A stretch of DNA of 64,000 nt, from NCBI GenBank assembly GCA_003508835.1, contig PUFA01000166.1, positions 1,350,001-1,414,000 on the forward strand, in the 5' to 3' direction. Below the pieces are notes generated by a model that saw nothing but the letters and a program-made list of their open reading frames with translations, had not been told where the DNA came from and did no database searches. The stretch's first letter is position 1, and each line of letters begins with the position of its first letter. Shown here piece after piece: positions 1-10,869 of the stretch. The position numbers and the translations under genes were made by a program. The stretch is from Eonycteris spelaea. Lineage: Eukaryota > Chordata > Mammalia > Chiroptera > Pteropodidae.

Positions 1-119
1 TTTTTTGTTTTCATAAGGAAACTACTGTTTTATATTTGTTTGCTTCTCATACAATGTGCTTTCACATACATAATTCCATTGGTTCCCTACAACAAACACA
101 TGAGGCTTCTGCTTGGATT

Positions 120-640
120 ATTACAACCAGAGAATGGTCTTTCTACCTCCAGACTTGTCCACCCCAATTTCTTCTTCCTCATTCAGAAGAATCTCTCAGA
201 AAGAATAAATCTGTCTATATCACTCCCTTGCTTAAAGCACTTCTCAGTGGAATCTCATGCTTGTTTTCCACTTTTCCAGTCATTTTCTGCTCACTCTCTT
301 CTCACCACATGACTCAGCAAAATTTAACTAAACATAGTCCCCAAAACCTATCACAATGTCTCACACCTCTGAGCTTTTGCTCTTGCCCTTCCTGGAGTGT
401 CGCCAGCCTTCCCCTTTTGGTGCCTGTCCAATTCCTAGTGTCCTCTACAATTCTGGGGCCAGCTTTTCCAGACAGTTTCTCTCTGCCCACATCCCTGCTC
501 CAAGATCATGCTTTCTTAGAGAATCCATCTACATCCTAACATATATCAATTTGTATTGAAATGGTCTATTTGTTATGTGCCTTCTCTCCCAAACTATGTT
601 TATTCCTGGAATGCATAAACTGTATCCAAATACACTTTGA
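120..640 (+). repeat. L2 LINE fragment, 3' half
   Basis: The stretch reads in the order of the L2 consensus in sense: the part around 'cactcccttgcttaaag', then the 'cctctgagcttttgctcttgcccttcctggagtg' block (about 366-400; the L2 counterpart describes a first-pass 'ttgcacttgctgttccc' motif), then a poorly conserved 3' end. Open frames of 167 and 90 codons across it are chance frames with no domain. It is old and heavily mutated. Confidence 0.5.
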
Positions 641-699
641 AGCTTTTTAATCCTTTTTAAGTCTTAGCACTGCTGACTTCTGCCAAATAAAGTATGTTG

Positions 700-845
700 A
701 TCTGAATTAAACAGAATACCGATTTTATTGATTAGTAAACTGAGCTTGAGAAAGGTTAAATCAACTTCTGAAGGTCTCATGGCTAAAAAAATGACAGAGC
801 TAGGACTACACTCCAGGACTGTCACTATCGTAGTACTCTTGCCCA
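700..845 (-). repeat. MIR SINE fragment
   Basis: In antisense it reads like the MIR core: a 'gagcttgagaaaggttaaatc' type segment, then 'gacagagctaggact' and a tail matching the tRNA-related part. MIR is an ancient mammal-wide tRNA-derived SINE. No target duplication is visible, as expected at this age. Confidence 0.6.
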
Positions 846-1110
846 AGTTGTCCTAAATATATGGAATAGCCTTTCTTCTATTTTATACGACAAACCTCTC
901 CCTCTTTTTCAAATAGCATCTCAAAACCAACCTCTCCACCTATCTTTTTCTCAACTCAAGCTTATAATGGCTTCATTTAGTGGATCACCTACTTTATATC
1001 ATGTTTTTTTCCCTAACTCGTCTCTAATCTTGAGATCTGGAACTGCTTCTCCTTTGCCTCATTGCCTAGTAAAATGCATCCAGTGGACCCCAATCAATGC
1101 TTGCCTTCTG
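846..1110 (+). repeat. L2 LINE fragment
   Basis: It resembles the L2 stretch that begins 'tggaatgcccttcct' and runs through 'aaagcccagctcaaatgcc' (here 'tggaatagcctttcttct' and 'caaatagcatctcaaaacc'). It directly abuts the MIR to its left, so the two insertions sit side by side. Confidence 0.5.
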
Positions 1111-1339
1111 ACTGAAATATATCAGAGAAATCTCAGTGTACATAAACAACACACTTGCTCAGTTTGTGGAAATAGTCCTTAAGCCCTGCTCTGCACCTTG
1201 GGCTGGGCCCACTCTGGCTGTCCCTAATTCTTCCATGTAAGCATGTTATACCAGCTCCCCACTGTACCACATTTCTCTGAGATGTCTCCACTTGGCTGAA
1301 TAGTTCTGGCATCTGACAGAGACTTAGAAATTGTCTTCC

Positions 1340-1505
1340 TCCTACTGTACAGTGGAAAAAGCAAGGGCTTTGGAATCAAAGAACCTATGTGTCCCAGCTC
1401 TTCGAGCCCTGAGTCTACCATTGGGATGTTGAGAATCAAAATACCAAATAACTATTTAAGTTCCAGAGTTGTTACTGTGGGAATAAATGAAATAATGCAT
1501 GTGAA
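1340..1505 (+). repeat. MIR SINE fragment
   Basis: It has the MIR pattern 'gcaagggctttggaatca' followed by 'cccagctcttcgagccctg' (a degraded B box) and a 3' part with 'gggaataaatgaaataatgcatgtgaa'-like wording. The middle is poorly conserved. Confidence 0.5.
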
Positions 1506-1559
1506 ATACATTATGTAAATTATACATCTATACACATATATGTGTGTGTATGTGTGTAT

Positions 1560-2162
1560 CAGTTGATCCTTATTATTTACAGATTCTATATTTGCAAATT
1601 TGCCTAAAATTTAGTTATAACCTCAAAATCAATACTTGCATTGCTTTCATGGTCATTTGCAGGCAAGCACAGGATTGTGAAAAATTTGAGTCTTTCAACA
1701 TGCATGTTCCCAGGTGAGGTAGAACAAGACAAGACTGCCTTTTAATCTCAGCTCTCATACTGTTAAAGAAGTGTCCTTTTCACTATCTAATTAGTGCACA
1801 TTTTTTTTGCATCTTTAGTGCTTTTTGCTGGTGATTTCATGGTTTAACATGGTCTCCAAGCACAGTGCTGAAATGTTGTCTAGTGTTCCCAAGTGCTAGA
1901 AGGCTGTGGTTTGTCTTATAGGGAGAATATGTGTGTGAGACAACCTTTGTTCAGGCATGAGTTATGTTGGATGTGTGTTCAATGTTCATGTGCCAACAAT
2001 ATAAAATTAAATTGGATGTCTTTAAATAGAAACACACATAAAATAAAGTTATGTATATATCAGTTGATAAAAATGTTGACCAGAGGCTCTGTTCTTGTAG
2101 GAGCAATAGTGTTCACTGTAACTTTATAAAACATAACTACTACGAGTAACGACTATTGACTG
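1560..2162 (+). mobile_element. Tigger-type (pogo/TcMar) DNA transposon remnant
   Basis: Imperfect terminal inverted repeats are visible: the left end begins 'cagttgatccttattattt', and the right end, reverse-complemented, begins 'cagtcaatagtcgttactc'. TA dinucleotides lie at or within one base of both ends. Between them, from about 1850, a degraded reading frame resembles the N-terminal DNA-binding part of a Tigger/pogo transposase (MVSKHSAEMLSSVPKC, then a stop). The element is about 600 bp, so most of the transposase is absent. It cannot be autonomous. Confidence 0.65.
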
Positions 2163-2232
2163 TATAAAATTTTAAGATAGTCTCAGTTGAGGCTACAGCT
2201 ATTATGTCTTTGACCTCTCCCAATTCTTAGCC

Positions 2233-2380
2233 CAGTGGTTCTCAAACTTTTTTGCTCCTTAAGAATTGTGAAGGAGTCTATTAAAATGTAGATCCTAACA
2301 ATAACCGCAGGGATGCATATTGAGTAGCTTTTGATGCAGATGATGGTCCAGGAGCACATGTGGAGAAGCCCTGACTTGGA
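2233..2380 (+). mobile_element. MER5A-like hAT-Charlie element
   Basis: It starts with the typical hAT end 'cagtggttctcaaac' and continues with 'ttaaaatgtagatcct' and 'gatgcagatgatggtccagg', in MER5A order. The right end has decayed. This is a non-autonomous DNA transposon. Confidence 0.55.
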
Positions 2381-3110
2381 CCAGGGCTTCTGGGGTAGAG
2401 GAGAGGGGTTGGGCTGCAGGCTATGGACAGCTATGAGCTTCATGCTAGGATCAGTTAGTCTTCTAGAGTCTGTCTCCTAAAACTAGTGCTCTGGGTGTCT
2501 TTCCCTCTGGCCTGGCCCAGACCACTATAGGTGCCCCATTAAAAATTTTTCACTGGAGCTGCTAGAACCAGAGATGAGGAAAGACCTAGGAAAGAGGAGG
2601 AAGAGAAAGACCACTCTAGATACTTGTCACTCAAGCCTTCTTTGTTTTGGAGAATCCCAGGCACACCCTACTTTTCAACTTTTTACTAAATGGTCTTCTG
2701 AGATATGGATGAGGAGAAACCAAATTTTATCCCCCCAGCCTCAGACTCAGACTCAGCAGCAGTGTGGCCGCTGCAGTCACATTGATATTTCATACCAGGA
2801 TAAGAGGTAACACTGGCCAATACTTAAACACACTGCATTTTGTCAATGGAATACCAATTAGTTTACTACAAGTATTCACTTTTCCAATTAATCTCTGCTC
2901 CCAAACATGACGAGAATATTTAGAGCTTTATTTTGTTTGTTTTTAATGACAAGGACTTCATGTTCTATCCAGTGGAAAAATAAAATACTTTTTCAGAACT
3001 CTGGAACCCAGAATTGTGGTCAGCCACATACTCAGGGATGGACGCACAAGGACTCAAGAATAGTCTGTCCTGACAGAATGTTGAAGAAGGTGGCTGTGGT
3101 GGAAAATGGG
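2381..3110. other. Unassigned intergenic DNA
   Basis: I see no gene and no repeat I can name. Open frames here are under 80 codons and overlap at random. Confidence 0.5.
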
Positions 3111-3114
3111 TTGT

Positions 3115-3260
3115 AGGTATTATACAGCCTGGGTTCAGGGTCTTTGCTTTGCTATTTTATAGTAGTGTGAGCTTAGAAAAAAATATTAATCTCCCATTTT
3201 TTTCTAGAAAAATGGAGATGATGGCTTTCGTAAAAGTTAGAAAAGACATGAGAAGGGTCT
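3115..3260 (+). repeat. Possible MIR SINE fragment
   Basis: It has the MIR-like order 'cctgggttcagggtc', 'tgtgagcttag', then 'ctcccatttttt' and 'aaaatggagatgatgg'. The match is weak and broken. Confidence 0.35.
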
Positions 3261-3744
3261 CTAGTTGGTGCACCTTGGAACACGGTAAGAACTCCATAAA
3301 TGGCAGTTGCCTCTCTTTCATGGACAGCAGGAGAGTTTCTCGTTTCTTGCCCGTCCTTGTAATCCTGGCTACGCTCCAGACGCTGAGGAGTCCCGTCTCC
3401 CCTTCCTTCTAACACTTCTTCCATTTCTTTAGAGCCTTTTGTGGGAATGACCCTAACGGCTGAACAGATTCTATGCTGATGTGATCATGGATAGTAAGGA
3501 GTTAATGTGTCACTCTTTCCAGGTTAAGGAGTTCCATTTGATCAGAGATTTTCTGGAAATGAATACTGGGAATTTCTGAGTGACTTAGTTTGAGAGTGGG
3601 GTTTTTCCAAAGTCAGCAGATGATTAGCGTGTGTGAGGAGGCTGGCCTTGACCAAGACACCTCATTCATCTGAACTTTACTGCTAAAGGTTGATTCAGCT
3701 TTGAAGAGAGAAGGCTGGGATCTTTGATTTTGAAATAAGACTGT
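3261..3744. other. Unassigned intergenic DNA
   Basis: Nothing recognised. The 87-codon and 83-codon frames on opposite strands overlap each other and carry no domain. Confidence 0.5.
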
Positions 3745-3925
3745 CCTAAATATAAATCTTGGTTTTACCACTTAGTGTGTTACTTTAACAAATAACAACC
3801 TTTCTGAGCCTCAGGTTTCTTATCTGTAAAATAAGTATAATGATACTTGTCTTTTAGAGTTCATGTGACGGAAGGTAGTATTTTATATAACTGGGTCATA
3901 GTACAGAGCAACAAATGACAGCTAC
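3745..3925 (+). repeat. MIR SINE
   Basis: Good MIR order: 'taccacttagtgtgttac', 'ctgagcctcaggtttctta', 'tctgtaaaataagtataatg' and a 3' part with 'gttcatgtga'. This is one of the clearer MIR copies in the window. Confidence 0.75.
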
Positions 3926-4579
3926 TATTACAGATGAGTGAAAAGTTAAGCTGGAGCTGGCTGACAGCTGGTAGGCTCAGTGAGTATGAACTATGTCAGT
4001 AGTTTTCTATTATTTTTACTAGTTTCAACTAATAATTTCACATCTAGTTGCTATGATCTGGTGTCATGCTGACTTCAAGATGAATCATAAGTAATTTTTC
4101 TCTGCTAACTAACAGTTAAAGAATGAACATTTAAGAATGTTTTTTGAATACCACTCTCATTTACTTGTCTTCTGATATGCTTTCTTGAGTGGGAAAGAAA
4201 AGTGTGGATTAATAGCCAGTTACCTGGAAAGTATGTGTATGAGAGTATATCTCGTATATGAATATCCTTTATTATATATATTAAGGTATAAAAACAGGTT
4301 GAAAGTCACTGAGGTAAGTCATAGGACCAGAAAAAGCAGCTTATCAGGTGGGTACTGACAACACCCTTCCAGGTTTCCTGCTTCTCCCAGCACGTGTTAC
4401 TCTTTGCTTTTAAAATGTTTTGTGAATGTGTGCAGCTGACAGTATGACCCACACTCTTTTTTTTTTACACTTTTGATTTGTGTGAAGGCATTGCCCAGGC
4501 CTTTTTCTGGGTATAGGCTAGTTGCTACTTTGATTCTTTGAGGTCAATCACACTGCAAATGCCCTGGAATCCTTTAATT
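3926..4579. other. Unassigned intergenic DNA
   Basis: AT-rich DNA with no recognised repeat. It contains a short T8 tract near 4458. Confidence 0.5.
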
Positions 4580-4800
4580 CAGGGGTCTCCAACCCCCGGG
4601 GCCATGGTCTGATCCCAGTCTGTGGCCTGTTGTGGGCCACACAGCAGGAGGTGAACAGTGGATGAGCCACTGAAGCTTCATCTGTATTTGCAGCTGCTCC
4701 CCAGTGCTAGCATCACCGCCTCAGCTCTACCTCAAATCCTCAGGCATTTGATTCTCATAGGAACTCTGGTCATTGGTACCAAAAAGGTTGGGGACCATTG
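4580..4800 (+). mobile_element. MER1-like hAT-Charlie element
   Basis: The left end is 'caggggtctccaacccccgg' and the right end is 'ggttggggaccattg'; these are inverted copies of each other. The interior has 'acacagcaggaggtgaac' and 'gattctcataggaactc', typical of the MER1 group. The flanking 8-mers are ctttaatt and ctctaatg, 6 of 8 identical, fitting the 8-bp duplication made by hAT transposases. The element is non-autonomous and shorter than the usual consensus. Confidence 0.7.
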
Positions 4801-4869
4801 CTCTAATGGCCAAGTGCCTGAGACTTCTGACTTCAGTCAACTGGACTTTCACATTGTCCTCTGATATAT

Positions 4870-5415
4870 GAGCTTGAGAATTACTATTAGTCGAGTGAGA
4901 TTGGTTTCAGGAATAGGACTTATTTGATCCACGGAACAAGTATAAACCCTTTTTCCTCAAGATACATTCAAATTGAATACTCTTTAAGCTTATGTTGAAA
5001 ACTGAAAGAAGCAGACTGGCATCATGAGTGACCCCTTCCCTAGGCTGTGTTGGGCATGACTTCTATTGGAATCTAAGGTGTTGTCTTTGCTTCTTTATTT
5101 CTTCTCCCTTCTGATTTATTCTTTATAGCTCAGGCAGAGGTACCTAGGTGTATAGCAGGCACTAAGCAAATGTTTCTCCAGTGTTTAAACAAATGATCAG
5201 AAAAACTTATGTTTGTTTAATCTAATTCCAGTGAGATTAAGCATGGGAAGCCTTCTTTAAGGAATACTGGAGGAAACTATTCAGAAGGGTTTAGGATTGC
5301 ACCAAAACAAAGCAAAGCAATAAACAAATGAGTTCTGATCACCCCAGAAATTATCACCACAAGTGATTCTTATGAGTGGTTAGATAATAGGGAGAAAAAG
5401 GAATGGTTATAGAGC
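4870..5415. other. Unassigned intergenic DNA
   Basis: No gene or named repeat recognised. Confidence 0.5.
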
Positions 5416-5419
5416 AAGT

Positions 5420-5560
5420 ACTATAGGACTGGCACTATTCCAAGCATCTTTACGTTTTCTCTACTTTCTATACCGAAAACAAAAGCACAGAAAGTATAGT
5501 TCACACAAGTAGTAATAGGAGATCTCAGAATTGAAAACCAGATTTAACTTGCTTCCCTTA
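5420..5560 (-). repeat. MIR SINE fragment
   Basis: Antisense MIR order: 'actggcactattccaagca', 'tttacgttttctctac', 'acagaaagtatagttcacac'. Degraded. Confidence 0.45.
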
Positions 5561-5674
5561 TACCCACTCATACACCCTACTTTAATTCTGAGGCATGAGG
5601 GATAGAGAATATGGCACCAGAACCCCTTTAGCTGTGAAGCAAATAATTAGTCTGTATTGCTTCAATTTAATTAA

Positions 5675-6425
5675 AAAAAAAAAAAAGACTACATCTTTAA
5701 CTTGAAAAGAAATTAGTTTGGCAAAATATATACCATTAGGCAATTGATATATTTGATTACATCAACACTAAAGGTTTATGTTTGTGGAAGGGCACCATAG
5801 ACAGGATTCACTAAGAGATGGTAGACTGGGAAGAGATGTTAGTGATGTACAGAATTGAAAAGCAATTTATGCCTAAAACATAACAGGAACTTTTCCAGTC
5901 AATCGGAAAAGTCAGGAATCACAATACCAAATGAGTGAAAAACCCCCAAGGAAACTGACTTTTTAAAATAGATGAGATGACTCTAACTCACTAAGAATTA
6001 GAGATGTGTAAATTGTTTTCTTCATTTTTACTAAATCTGGGTGTAAATTGGATAACATTGAGTGTTAGCAAAGATGTGGGGAAGCAGGACCCTTATTCAA
6101 ACTAGCAGACCTATGAACTAACCCAGGCATTGTGTGAAGCCATCTGGATGTCCTCAGTGAAGTCAAGTCTTCCTGTGCCCCATGACCAGTAATCCCATTC
6201 CTGGGGATAGCCTCATGTAAGTCCACACGAGGACATGGATGACTTGTGCTCGTGAGGAGATGGAGCACCTCTGTGGCAGATGCTGTCTATGGACTATGCT
6301 GCAGCAGTCAGGAGCAAGAAGTACTCACAGCAACATGGATAAACTTTGAAAATGAGATATAGAATGAAAAAGGTAAAGGGAATGAGGTCTGATATGTAAT
6401 ATTATTCCAGGAAATTAAAGATGAA
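5675..6425 (+). repeat. L1 LINE fragment, ORF2 3' part
   Basis: Plus-strand L1M-like text ends in the typical order 'gcaaagatgtggggaagc', 'cagtaatcccattcctggg', 'gtccacacgaggacatgg', 'acagcaacatggataaac'. This is the end of ORF2 with frameshifts and stops throughout. It starts after an A14 tract at about 5671-5684. It lies head to head with the large minus-strand L1 that begins at 6440. Confidence 0.7.
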
Positions 6426-7042
6426 ACTATGTTTTACAAGAAAAACTTTTCAGCTTTATTGAGGTATAATCGACAAAGGTTGTAAGATATTTAAAGTGTA
6501 CAGTGGGATGATTTGATATATGTATGTATTGTGAAAGGATTCTCTCTAGTTAATTAACCCACCCATCACCTCACCTCACCTCTTTTTTTTTTTGGTGAGA
6601 TCATTCTACTCTCAGCAAATTTAAATTGTACAATACAGTGTTATCAACAATAGTCATCATGTAACAATAGTTACCATACATGCATTAGGACCGTCACACC
6701 TTATTCATCTTATAACTGAAAGTTTGTACCTTTTCACTAACCTCTCCCTGTCTTCCCCAATCCCCAGCCCACTTTTCTACTCTCTGTTTCTATGAGTTTT
6801 ACTTTTTGTAGATTCCAAATGTAAGTGATACCATGCAATATTTGTCTTTCTCTGACTTATTTCCTTAGCAATGCCCTCCAGATTCATTCATGTTGTCACA
6901 AATGGCAAGATTTTCTTCTTTTTAAAGGCTGAATAATTTGTGTGTATGTTCATCCATTAATGAACACAGTTTTTCTATATCTTGGCCGTTGTGAATAATG
7001 CTGCATTGAACACATGAGTGCAGATGTTTCTTTGAGACAATG

Positions 7043-7118
7043 GTTTTGTTTCCTTTGGCTGTATACCCAAAAGTAAAATTGTTTTGTTTCCTTTGGCTGT
7101 ATATCCAGAAGTAGGATC
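7043..7118 (-). repeat. 38-bp tandem duplication inside L1 copy A
   Basis: Positions 7043-7080 and 7081-7118 are two adjacent copies of a 38-bp unit starting gttttgtttcctttggctgt. They differ at a few positions near the end. L1 relatives elsewhere in the window carry only one copy, so this is a local duplication after or during insertion. Confidence 0.85.
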
Positions 7119-8232
7119 ACTGGACTACATGGTAGTTTACTTTTGAGTTTTTTGAGGAACCTCCACACTGTTTTCCATAGTGTTTATGCCAGTTCACATT
7201 CCCACTAACAGTGTACAGGGTTCCTTCTTATCCATATTTATCTAAGAATTTGTTTTTTCTTGTATTTTTGACAATAGCTATTCTAACAGGTATAAGATGA
7301 TATCTCATTGCGGTTTTGATTTGTGTTTCCCTAATGATTAGTGATGTTGAGCATGTTTTCGTGTAACTGTCAGCCATTTGCATATCTTCCTTGGGAAAAT
7401 GTATAGATATTTGCCCATTTTAAATTGTTATTTGTTTACCGCTATTGAGTTGTATGAGTTTCTTGTATATTTTAGATATCAGCTCCTTATTGAATATGTA
7501 GTTTGCAAGTATTTACTCCCATTCAATAGATTGCCTTTTAATTTTGTCGATGGTTTTCTTTACTGAGTAGAAGCTTTTTAGTTTGTTGTAGTCCCGCATG
7601 TTTATTTTTGTTTTTGTTGCCTTTGCTTTTGGTGTCAAATCCAAAAAAAGCACTGCCAAGGCCTATGTCAAGGAGCTTATCCCCTGTATTTTTTCTAGGA
7701 GTTTTACAGTTTCAGGGCTTACGTTCAAATCTTTAATTCATCTTAGGTAATTTTGTGTATGGTATTTATTCCTTTTTAAATGTTTGGTAGAATTTTTCAG
7801 TGAAACCATCTTGTCCTGTACTTTTCTTTGTTGAGTGGTTTGATTACAGATGAAATTTACTAGTAATTGATCTGTTCATATTATCTATTTCTTTATGATT
7901 CAGTCTTGGTAGGTTGTATGTTTCTAGGAATTTATCCATTTCTTCTAAATTTTCCAGTCAATGGAGGTATAATTGTTTGTTAGAGTGTCTTATGACCATT
8001 TGTATTTTGTAGTATCAATTTTAATGTCTCCTCTCTCATTTATACTTTTATTTATTTGAGTCCTCTCTCTTTTTTCTTGGTAATTCTGGATAATAGTTTG
8101 TCTACTTTGTTGATTTTTTTAAAAAGCAGCTCTTAGTTTGATTGATATTTTCTATTGCCTTTTTACTATCTATTTCATTTATTTCCACTGTGATTTTGTT
8201 AGTTCCATCTTTTTAACTTTGGGCTTAATTTG

Positions 8233-8278
8233 TTTTTTCTTTTTTCTTTCTTTCTTTTCTTTCTTTCTTTCTTTCTTC

Positions 8279-8325
<47 letters not shown>
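8233..8325 (+). repeat. (TTTC)n microsatellite, 93-bp pure pyrimidine tract
   Basis: Every base from 8233 to 8325 is T or C, mostly TTTC units. It lies inside L1 copy A. The tract is long enough to be polymorphic, and its mirror symmetry allows triplex (H-DNA) folding. Confidence 0.95.
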
Positions 8326-8354
8326 ATGAGCTATAATGTGAAGTTGTTTATTTA

Positions 8355-8366
8355 AGAACTTTATTT
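8355..8366. repeat. Target-site duplication, left copy
   Basis: agaactttattt, repeated at 9322-9333. It brackets the nested L1 copy B. Confidence 0.65.
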
Positions 8367-9321
8367 ATTTATTTTTTTCAATCTGAGGATTCAAATCTTT
8401 AGCTCTGAAAGCTTTTCATTATTTTTTCATGTCTTTTTTTAAATTAAGTTTATTGAGGTAACATTGGTTAATATAATTATATAATTTTCAGATGTATATT
8501 GTAGCTTGGCATCTACATATTCTACTGTGTGTTCACCACCAAAAGTCCAGTTTTGCTTCAGCTACCATATATTTGATCCCCTTTACCTACTTCACCCTCC
8601 CCCTCCCACCCTATATTTGACCTCATTTACCCTGTCTACCTCTCCCCCCCTCCCCCACCCCCTACCCTCCGGTAACTACTAGTGCATTGTCCATGTCTCT
8701 ACGTCTCTGTTTGTCCTGTTCATTTGTTGCTTTTAGGTTTATATCCCACATATAAGTGATATCATGTGATTTCAACTTTTTCTGTCTGGCTTATTTCGCT
8801 TAGCATAATTATCTCAAGGTCCATCCATGTTGTCACAAATGGCAGTGTTTCATCTTATGGCTGAGTAACATTCCATTGTATATATGTGCCACAACTTCTT
8901 TAGCCAGTCATCAACCATAGGACACTTCAGTTGCTTCCAACTCCTGGCCTCCGTGAATAATGCTGCTATGAACATCGGTGTGCAAATATCTTTTTGGATA
9001 TGGATTTTCAAGTCTTTAGGGTAATTACTCAGCAGTGGGATTGCTGAATCACATGGTAGATCAATTCTTAGTTTTTTGAGGAATCTCCATACTGTTTTCT
9101 ACAGTGGCTGTACCAGTTTGCAGTCCTGCCAGCAATGTATGAGGGTTCCTTTTTCTCTGTATCCTCTCCAACATTCATTATTCCTTGTCCTGTTGATTAT
9201 AGCTATTCTAACAAGTATGAGATGGTATCTCATTGCTGTTTTGATTTGTATTTCCCTAATAGCTAGAGATGTTGAGCATCTTTTCATATGTTTGTTAACC
9301 ATTTGTATGTCCTCTAGGGAG
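8367..9321 (-). mobile_element. L1 (copy B), 5'-truncated, nested in copy A
   Basis: A second, shorter L1 in the same orientation. Its 3'UTR end is at about 8440 ('aagtttattgaggtaacatt'); ORF2 C-terminal text runs to about 9320 and stops there as a 5' truncation. The 12-mer agaactttattt occurs on both sides (8355-8366 and 9322-9333), a good target-site duplication. The outer L1 resumes with 'atgtaggcatttctcac' directly after the right repeat. No open ORF remains. Confidence 0.75.
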
Positions 9322-9333
9322 AGAACTTTATTT
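9322..9333. repeat. Target-site duplication, right copy
   Basis: agaactttattt, matching 8355-8366. Copy A text continues straight after it. Confidence 0.65.
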
Positions 9334-9861
9334 TTTTTATGTAGGCATTTCTCACTTTAAAACTTTCCTCTTAGAATTGCTTTTGGTACATCCTATAAGT
9401 TTTTGTATATTGTATTTCTTTTTCATTTTTCTCAAGATATTTTTTGATTTCTCTTTTTATAACTTCTTTAACCCAATGGTTGTTTAGAAGCATGCTCTTT
9501 AATCTACACATATTTGTAGATTTTCCAGTTTTTTTTTTTCTGTAATTGATTTCTAGTTTCATATCATAGTTGCCAGAAAAGATGCTTGATATGATTTTAA
9601 TAATCTTTAATTCATTAAGACTTCTTTAGTGGCCTAACACATGGTCTGTTCAGTAGAATGTTCCATGTCTGCTTGAGAAGAATGTAATCTGCTGCTACTG
9701 GATGGAAAGTCTTATTAATGTTGAAGTTCATCTAGTCTAACGTGTAGTAAGTCTGATGTTTCCTGACTTATTTTCTGTCTGGATAATCTGTCCATTGTTG
9801 AACATGGGGTATTGAAATTCCTACAATTATCTTATTTCTATGTCATCCATCAGAGCTGTCA

Positions 9862-9866
<5 letters not shown>

Positions 9867-9897
<31 letters not shown>
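9867..9897. repeat. (AC)n microsatellite
   Basis: About 15 uninterrupted AC units inside L1 copy A. Confidence 0.95.
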
Positions 9898-9898
<1 letters not shown>

Positions 9899-10225
9899 CT
9901 AAGTTGGGTACATCAATATATACTAATTTAATATCCTCTAGATGAACTAAACCTATTATATAATGACCTTTGTTGTCTCTTGATACACTCTTTGGATTAA
10001 AGCCTGTTTTGTCTAATATAACTTCCTCAGTTTCCTTTGCATGGAATGTTTTTCCCTTCTCTTCTTTTTCAGTCTATGTGTGTCCCTAAAGCTGAAGTGA
10101 GTGTCTTGTATAGAGCATATAGTTGGGTCTTGTTTTGTCTTTATGCATTCAACTACTCTATATCTTTTGATGGTTTAATGTAATTATTGATAAATATGAA
10201 ATTACTATTTTCACCATTTAGTTGT

Positions 10226-10266
10226 TTTCTGTTTGTTTGTTTTGTTTTGTTTGTTTGTTTGTTTTG
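10226..10266. repeat. (GTTT)n-like microsatellite
   Basis: Imperfect GTTT/GTTTT units inside L1 copy A. Confidence 0.85.
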
Positions 10267-10719
10267 GTAATTTTGTTCCTTTTTTTTCTTGTGCTCTCTT
10301 CTTTGGGGTTTGGTGATTTTCTGTAGTGGTATGCTTTGATTCCTTTATCTTTTGTGTATCTACTCTAGGTCTTTGTTTTGTGGTTACTGTGGACTTACAT
10401 AAAACTTATATTTATAACAGTCTATTTTAAGCTCATAACAACTGAACTTTGAACACATGAAAAAGCTCTACATTTTTACTTTTCCTTTCTACATTTTATT
10501 TTTCATGTCACTATTTACATTTTTATATTGTATATTCATTAACAAATTATTGTAGTTTAGTTATATTTAATACTTTTTGTCATGTAATTTTCATACCATA
10601 GTTACAAGTGATTTATCTACCACCAGTAAGATATTAGAATATTCTGAATTTAACTATTTATTTATTCTTACTATTGAGTTTTATACTACTTCATATGTTT
10701 TTCTGTTACTAATTAGCAT

Positions 10720-10860
10720 CTTTTTATTTCAGCTTAAAGAACTTCCTTTAACATTTCTTGGAAGGCTGGTCTAATGATGATAACTTCTTCAGCCTTTGTT
10801 TCTTTGGAAAACTCTATTTCTCCTCAATTGTGAAGGACGATTTTGATAGAGTATTCTTGA
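10720..10860 (-). pseudogene. L1 ORF1 C-terminal remnant in copy A
   Basis: The antisense text corresponds to the conserved end of ORF1p (the RNA-binding nucleic-acid chaperone of L1). It includes the part that normally codes for the basic stretch before the ORF1 stop. A stop codon interrupts the frame. The remaining N-terminal two thirds of ORF1 is missing: at about 10865 the sequence passes directly into 5'UTR repeats. It is non-functional. Confidence 0.6.
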
Positions 10861-10869
10861 ACAGTCACC

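Noticed and set aside
36..539. 167-codon open frame
   Set aside because: Overlaps another frame and lies in degraded L2; no recognisable domain.
8138..8329. Membrane-like protein with Phe/Leu/Ser repeats
   Set aside because: Produced by antisense L1 and the (TTTC)n tract.
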